Positions 59,757 to 64,000 of a stretch of 64,000 nt of DNA are shown here, in pieces. Where the stretch lies: positions 186,001 to 250,000 of the forward strand of contig NZ_CP022187.1 in assembly GCF_003111645.1 (NCBI RefSeq), read 5' to 3'. The translations under genes were made by a program, and so were the position numbers. Each line of letters opens with the position of its first letter. Position 1 is the first letter of the stretch. The notes under the pieces are model-generated. The model was not told where the DNA came from, did no database searches, and saw only the letters and a list, made by a program, of their open reading frames with translations. The stretch comes from Parazoarcus communis. Lineage in GTDB: Bacteria > Pseudomonadota > Gammaproteobacteria > Burkholderiales > Rhodocyclaceae.

Positions 59757-60128
59757 GCCATGCTCCGCTGTTTGCGAAGCCGAATTCTGACATCCGTTGT
59801 GGGTACATGACACCCATCTGCGTGAGAATCGGGACGTCATTGGTGGTGCGCCCCGTTGCTGAGCTTGGCGGGAGTCTTTGAGCCGCGGGGCAACTCCGGC
59901 GTGCTGACCCCAAAGGTCTGTGTTTCACCATGGTTGATATCCGTCGAATGCAGAAGTCGCCGAGGGGCGGCAGAACGGCGCGGCCGATCGGCGCATATGG
60001 GGCTAACATGAAAGATCCACTGTTTTCGTGATCGCCGCTCTTGCCTTGTCTGCAGTCGATAGACCCTGTTTCGCTGCGGGGCATGCGATTCGAAAGAATC
60101 GAAGATCGCACAGAAAGGAGAAATCGAA
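59757..60128. other. Intergenic region between the sirtuin and SLC13-type genes
   Basis: 372 bp with no gene I can support. The end nearest the transporter carries a small leader hairpin, CGATTC-GAAA-GAATCG (60086-60101, GNRA-type loop), and the ribosome site AGAAAGGAG directly before the ATG. No -24/-12 promoter or long repeat was found. Confidence 0.5.
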
Positions 60129-61676
60129 ATGGCCACCGAGAAACCGGGCGTTCACGCCCATGACGAGGACGTCCTCGCACCGGGAGATCAGCGCAACCCC
60201 GAGTACAAGGAGCGTCCGCCGGTTTCGAACCATCCGCTGAACGGACTGCGCCTGGCGGGCCTGCTGGCCGGGCCGATCGTCGCCATCCTGCTGCTGCTCA
60301 CTCCGGAACCCGAAGGCATGCCGGTCGAGGCATGGCGCCTGGTGGCGATGGCGGTGTGGATGGTGATCTGGTGGCTCAGCGAGTCGGTACCGATCCCGGC
60401 GACTGCGCTGCTCCCCATCGTGCTGATGCCACTGCTGGGCATCGACAAGATCGGCCCGGTGGCAGCCAATTACGGACACCCCCTGATCTACCTGTTCCTG
60501 GGCGGCTTTCTGCTTGCCGCGGGGATGCAGCGGGTGGGTCTGCACCGCAGAATCGCACTGAGGATCGTCGGCGTGGTCGGCTCGTCGCCGTCGCGAATCA
60601 TCCTCGGCTTCATGATTGCGACGGCGTTTCTTTCGATGTGGATCTCGAATACCGCAACCACCATCATGATGTACGCCGTCGGCCTCTCGGTGATCGATTT
60701 CGTTGCCCGCAAGACCGATGATGAGGCCATGGTCCGCAACTTCGGCGTCGCGCTGATGCTCGCCATCGCCTACAGCGCCTCCATCGGCGGGGTGGGCACG
60801 CTGATCGGCACGCCCCCCAACGCGCTGCTGGCGAGCTTTCTGCAGAACACGTACAAGATCGAGATCAGCTTCTTCAGCTGGATGCTGATTGGTGTGCCGG
60901 TCGTGGCGGTGATGTTGCCGTTTGCGTGGGTCATCCTGACCCGTCTGCTGTTTCCCGCTCACCGTATCGCCATCGATGACCCCGGAAGCGTGGTCGAGAA
61001 GGAGCTTGCTGCGCTGGGCAGCATGTCGCGTGGCGAGAAGCTGGTCGGCATTGTCTTCCTGGGGGCGGCGGCCAGCTGGATACTCCGCGGCCCGCTGGCA
61101 AAGCTGACCGGCCTGCCGCTGGACGACACGATCATCGCGCTCACCGCCGCGCTGCTGCTCTTTGCGGTGCCGATTTCGCGCGCGCGGGGCGAGTTTGCGC
61201 TCGACTGGGAGGCGGCGCGAAACGTGCCATGGGGTGTCCTGCTGCTGTTCGGCGGCGGTCTGGCGCTGGCCAGCGGATTCGGCTCCACCGGGCTGGCAAA
61301 GTGGATCGGCGGTGCGGTGGCGGGGGTCGAGATCAGCACGATCATGCTCGTCCTGCTGGTGACGGTGGCCATCGTGTATCTGACGGAGATCACCTCCAAT
61401 ACCGCGTCGACGGCAACCTTCCTCCCGATCCTCGGCGCGGTGGCGGTGGGGCTCGGGCTCGATCCCCGGATCCTCACCGTTCCGGTGGCGCTGGCGGCGT
61501 CGATGGCCTTCATGATGCCGGTTGCCACACCGCCCAATGCGATCGTGTTCTCCTACGAGAAAATGAAGCTGAGCGATATGGTGCGGGCGGGCTTCCTGCT
61601 GAACCTGGTGGCCATCGCCGCGTCCTTCGGGCTCTTCGTTCTGCTGGGCGGCTTCGTCTTCGGACTGAAGTTCTGA
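60129..61676 (+). CDS. SLC13/DASS-family sodium-coupled dicarboxylate-type permease
   Basis: 515 residues. A hydrophilic N-terminus of about 35 residues precedes eleven or so membrane spans. The two sodium/substrate signatures are present: WISNTATTIMM in the first half and ITSNTASTATFLPI in the second, with the second-half loop MPVATPPNAIVFSYEKMKLS. Family members import succinate, malate, citrate or sulfate; the SNT motifs favour a dicarboxylate. AGAAAGGAG precedes the ATG. It stands alone. Confidence 0.9.
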   Translation: MATEKPGVHAHDEDVLAPGDQRNPEYKERPPVSNHPLNGLRLAGLLAGPIVAILLLLTPEPEGMPVEAWRLVAMAVWMVIWWLSESVPIPATALLPIVLMPLLGIDKIGPVAANYGHPLIYLFLGGFLLAAGMQRVGLHRRIALRIVGVVGSSPSRIILGFMIATAFLSMWISNTATTIMMYAVGLSVIDFVARKTDDEAMVRNFGVALMLAIAYSASIGGVGTLIGTPPNALLASFLQNTYKIEISFFSWMLIGVPVVAVMLPFAWVILTRLLFPAHRIAIDDPGSVVEKELAALGSMSRGEKLVGIVFLGAAASWILRGPLAKLTGLPLDDTIIALTAALLLFAVPISRARGEFALDWEAARNVPWGVLLLFGGGLALASGFGSTGLAKWIGGAVAGVEISTIMLVLLVTVAIVYLTEITSNTASTATFLPILGAVAVGLGLDPRILTVPVALAASMAFMMPVATPPNAIVFSYEKMKLSDMVRAGFLLNLVAIAASFGLFVLLGGFVFGLKF

Positions 61677-61844
61677 TCGTAGCTGCCGCCGCCGGGGGCA
61701 CTCAGGCAGCGGCCGGCAAGCGCGGTGCGGCGCGGTGACGATCGTCGCACGCGCCGGTGCCTCGCTCGCGCCGGTTTTGCTGCGCTGCCGAACTTCCGTG
61801 GCACCCCGGAGTCATCCCACTTCCACGCCAACAAGGGTCGCCTC

Positions 61845-62543
61845 ATGATTCGTCTGAACCGGCTCAGCATGCACTACGCGCTGGGCAGCACGCGCATCGA
61901 CATTCTTCGCGATGTCGATCTCCACATCCGTGCCGGTGAGCGGGTCGCGATCGCAGGTCCGTCCGGCACCGGCAAGACGTCGCTGCTGCTCCTGCTCGCC
62001 GGCCTGGAGCGACCGGCCTCGGGCTCGGTGGTTTTCGACGGCCGATCGCTCGACGGTCTCGATCGCGATCAGCTCGCCGACCTGCGCCGGGATCACCTGG
62101 GCATCGTGTTCCAGTCCTTCCATCTGGTGCCCAGCCTCACGGCGCTCGACAATGCCGCCCTGCCGCTGGAGATCGCCGGGCGGCGCGACGCACGCGAGCG
62201 CGCGCGGGCGATGCTCGACAAGGTCGGCCTGGGTGCGCGACTGGACCATTACCCGGGACAGCTCTCCGGTGGTGAGCAGCAGCGGGTGGCCATCGCCCGC
62301 GCCCTGGTGCATGAGCCCAAGCTGGTGCTGGCAGACGAGCCGACAGGCAATCTCGATGGCCGCACCGGGGCGGACATTGGCGAGCTGCTCCTCAATCTGA
62401 ACGCCGAAACCAGCACCACGCTGGTGCTGGTGACCCACGACATGAGCTTTGCCGCCCGTTGCGACCGCCTGCTGCGACTTTCCGGCGGCCGCCTCAGCGA
62501 GGGCAACGCGGCCCCGGAGACCGGCGATGCGCAGCCTGCTTAG
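61845..62543 (+). CDS. ABC transporter ATPase, LolD/YbbA type
   Basis: 232 residues from the ATG at 61845. Walker A GPSGTGKTS, Q-loop VFQSFHLVPSLTALDN, signature [15 protein letters not shown] and Walker B LVLADEPTGNLD place it in the MacB/LolD/YbbA group that serves FtsX-like permeases. The next gene overlaps its end by 17 bp and encodes such a permease, as in the ybbA-ybbP pair. Role unknown; E. coli YbbAP lies next to a lysophospholipase gene, which is not seen here. Confidence 0.88.
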   Translation: MIRLNRLSMHYALGSTRIDILRDVDLHIRAGERVAIAGPSGTGKTSLLLLLAGLERPASGSVVFDGRSLDGLDRDQLADLRRDHLGIVFQSFHLVPSLTALDNAALPLEIAGRRDARERARAMLDKVGLGARLDHYPGQLSGGEQQRVAIARALVHEPKLVLADEPTGNLDGRTGADIGELLLNLNAETSTTLVLVTHDMSFAARCDRLLRLSGGRLSEGNAAPETGDAQPA

Positions 62544-64000
62544 TCTTGCCTGGCGTGATCTGCGCGGCGGCGGGCGCACGCTGTGGGTGTTCTGCGCCTG
62601 CCTGAGCCTGGGCGTGGCCTTGATTGCGGCCAGCGGCGGCCTGTACCGGCAGGTCAGCGCGAGCCTTCTTGCCGACACGCGGGCGCTGTTCGGGGGGGAC
62701 CTCGAGGTGCGTGTGCGCGCCCCGCTCGACGACGACATGCTCGAATGGATGCGGGCGCGCGGGGCGGTCTCGCGCCTGATCGAATTCCGCACCATGCTGA
62801 TCACCGGGAGTGGCGACGCCCAACTCGTCGAACTGCAGAGCGTCGATGATGCCTACCCCTTGTACGGCACGCTGCGCTTCGCCCCCGAGCGTTCGCTGGA
62901 GGAGGCGACCGCTGAGCGCGACGGGCACCACGGCGTGGTGCTCGACCGTGTGCTGGCGGACCGGCTTGGCCTGGCGCCGGGAGACCGGATCGAGCTCGGC
63001 AATGCGAGCCTGGACGTGCGTGCCCTGATCGTGCGTCAGCCCGACCGCAGCCTGCGAGCGGACTGGAGCGGGCCGCCGGTGCTGATCTCGGCCGCAGCCC
63101 TCGACGCCACCGGCCTGCTGCAGCCTGGAAGCAGGCCCGCCTATCGCTACCGTGTGCGCACGGACGAGGAGCCGGACGCGTGGCGGATCGCCTTTCTCGA
63201 CGCATTCCCGGACAGTGAGGCCGAAGTGCGCACCTTCATCGAGCGCAATGCGCGCCTGGGCGAAGTTCTCGGTCAGATTGGTTCGGGCGTGCTGCTGATC
63301 GGCTTCAGCGCGCTGTTCATTGGTGGGCTGGGCGTGTTCAACAGCGTGCAGGCCTACCTGCAGGGCAAGCTCGGCACCCTGGCCACGCTGCGTGCGCTCG
63401 GCCTGCGCGATGGCCGGCTCGCGGCGGTCTATCTGCTGCAGGTCCTGATTCTGGGTGGCGCTTCTGCCGTGGTCGGGGCTCTGCTTGGCGGTGTCCTGGC
63501 GCTTGTCGGCACCGGCGTGGTGGCCGAGCGCCTGCCGCTGGCCGATGACTGGACCATGCTCATCGGTCCGTCGCTGATGGCCGTGCTGTTCGGTGTGGTC
63601 ATCGCGCTGTTGTTCGCCTTGCCCGCGCTTGGGCGCGCGCTCACGGTGAATCCGGCTGCGCTCTTTCGCGGCGTGCTCGGCGTGGTCACCCACACGCCTG
63701 CGCGCGCATGGTGGCTGACGGCGGGCTGTGCGATGGTCGCCGCCGCGCTGCTGCTGGTGGCGATGCCCGACCCCTTGCTCGGCGTCGCCTTCATCGCTGC
63801 GCTCTTGCTGGTCCTGGCGCTGCTCGAGGGCGGGGTGCGTCTGCTGCGCACGCTCGCACGGCGCCTGGCCGGGCATCCGGCGCTGGCTGGCCGCTTTACG
63901 TTGCGCATCGCGCTGTCCGGCCTGTACCGGCCGGACTCTCCGCTCCGCCCCACGCTGCTGTCGCTGGGCTCGGCGCTGACCTTGCTCGTGGCCTCCACGC
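62527..64000 (+). CDS. FtsX-like ABC permease, YbbP type (cut by window edge)
   Basis: At least 491 residues, open at the right edge. MRSLLSLAWRDLRGGGRTLW leads into the first membrane helix, then a periplasmic MacB-like domain (about 40-245), and FtsX-type helices beginning at GQIGSGVLLIGFSALFIGGL and VFNSVQAYLQGKLGTLATLR. A second set of helices follows. The large size fits YbbP (about 800 residues). It overlaps the ATPase gene by 17 bp, indicating a single complex. Confidence 0.88.
   Translation, partial: MRSLLSLAWRDLRGGGRTLWVFCACLSLGVALIAASGGLYRQVSASLLADTRALFGGDLEVRVRAPLDDDMLEWMRARGAVSRLIEFRTMLITGSGDAQLVELQSVDDAYPLYGTLRFAPERSLEEATAERDGHHGVVLDRVLADRLGLAPGDRIELGNASLDVRALIVRQPDRSLRADWSGPPVLISAAALDATGLLQPGSRPAYRYRVRTDEEPDAWRIAFLDAFPDSEAEVRTFIERNARLGEVLGQIGSGVLLIGFSALFIGGLGVFNSVQAYLQGKLGTLATLRALGLRDGRLAAVYLLQVLILGGASAVVGALLGGVLALVGTGVVAERLPLADDWTMLIGPSLMAVLFGVVIALLFALPALGRALTVNPAALFRGVLGVVTHTPARAWWLTAGCAMVAAALLLVAMPDPLLGVAFIAALLLVLALLEGGVRLLRTLARRLAGHPALAGRFTLRIALSGLYRPDSPLRPTLLSLGSALTLLVAST

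Noticed and set aside
62494-63876. A minus-strand open frame of about 460 codons antisense to the FtsX-like permease
   Set aside because: Composition is Gln/Arg/His-rich shadow sequence; the plus strand encodes a clear YbbP-type permease in the same region.
1-64000. tRNA, rRNA, CRISPR arrays, insertion sequences, prophage
   Set aside because: I looked for cloverleaf ends, spaced direct repeats and transposase or integrase motifs and found none; only the hairpin at 23243-23302 suggests past mobility.

Overview
The window is GC-rich chromosomal DNA from a motile betaproteobacterium. Gene content and order (flhBA-flhF-flhG-fliA-motCD, flgBCDEFGHIJKL, fliJKLMNOPQR, and a split parC/parE pair) fit Rhodocyclales best, in the Thauera/Azoarcus/Aromatoleum group. 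That placement comes from recall of gene families and was not searched. No tRNA, rRNA, CRISPR array, insertion sequence or phage gene was seen. All calls rest on reading the sequence and translations.

Layout. (1) 1-5077 (-): a peptide-type ABC importer, dppABCDF-like, with dppD cut by the left edge. It has a -24/-12 (sigma-54) promoter bracketed by an inverted repeat, and a LysR-type regulator lies divergently at 5435. (2) 6441-7566: an RluE-like pseudouridine synthase and a DUF192 protein. (3) 7740-15989 (+): flagellar export and regulation genes flhB, flhA, flhF, a degenerate flhG-like gene, fliA (sigma-28), motC and motD. (4) 16000-23160: parC and parE on the minus strand. Between them lie a frameshifted small gene, a NifX/NifB-like protein with its own sigma-54 promoter, and a membrane diguanylate cyclase. 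(5) 23243-36443: a perfect 28-bp-arm hairpin, then flgN-flgM-flgA (-) and flgBCDEFGHIJKL (+) with a small lipoprotein gene at the end. (6) 36541-46498 (-): fliR-Q-P-O-N-M-L-K-J, read from fliJ to fliR, preceded by two tandem paralogous diguanylate cyclases. (7) 46649-51882: a cobalamin/iron-type binding protein without signal peptide, an ATP-grasp protein, and a polar amino-acid ABC importer (HisJQMP type). (8) 51949-56363 (-): a tight four-gene operon encoding DUF3348, a MotA/TolQ/ExbB-like coiled-coil protein (DUF802), a MotB/OmpA-like protein and DUF2894. (9) 56549-64000: an MFS transporter, an EEP-family hydrolase, a sirtuin, an SLC13-type permease, and a LolD/YbbA-type ATPase with its FtsX-like permease, which runs off the right edge.

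How it works together. Most of the window builds and controls one polar-type flagellum. I see -24/-12 promoters before flgB, flgK, fliK, the diguanylate cyclase pair and, less perfectly, flgG, and a near-consensus sigma-28 promoter before flgM. This matches a hierarchy in which sigma-54 genes come first and FliA/FlgM-controlled genes later. Three GGDEF proteins with intact active and inhibitory sites sit inside the flagellar region and could tie motility to cyclic-di-GMP. The genes fliEFGHI, fliC, fliD and the chemotaxis genes are not here.

The best candidate for an undescribed system is the four-gene operon at 51949-56363. It pairs a TolQ/MotA-like channel protein carrying a long coiled-coil tail with a MotB-like protein that keeps the ion-binding aspartate and a peptidoglycan-binding domain, plus two soluble proteins of unknown function. 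It looks like an ion-driven envelope motor related in design to Mot, Tol and Zorya complexes, but without Zorya's effector genes.
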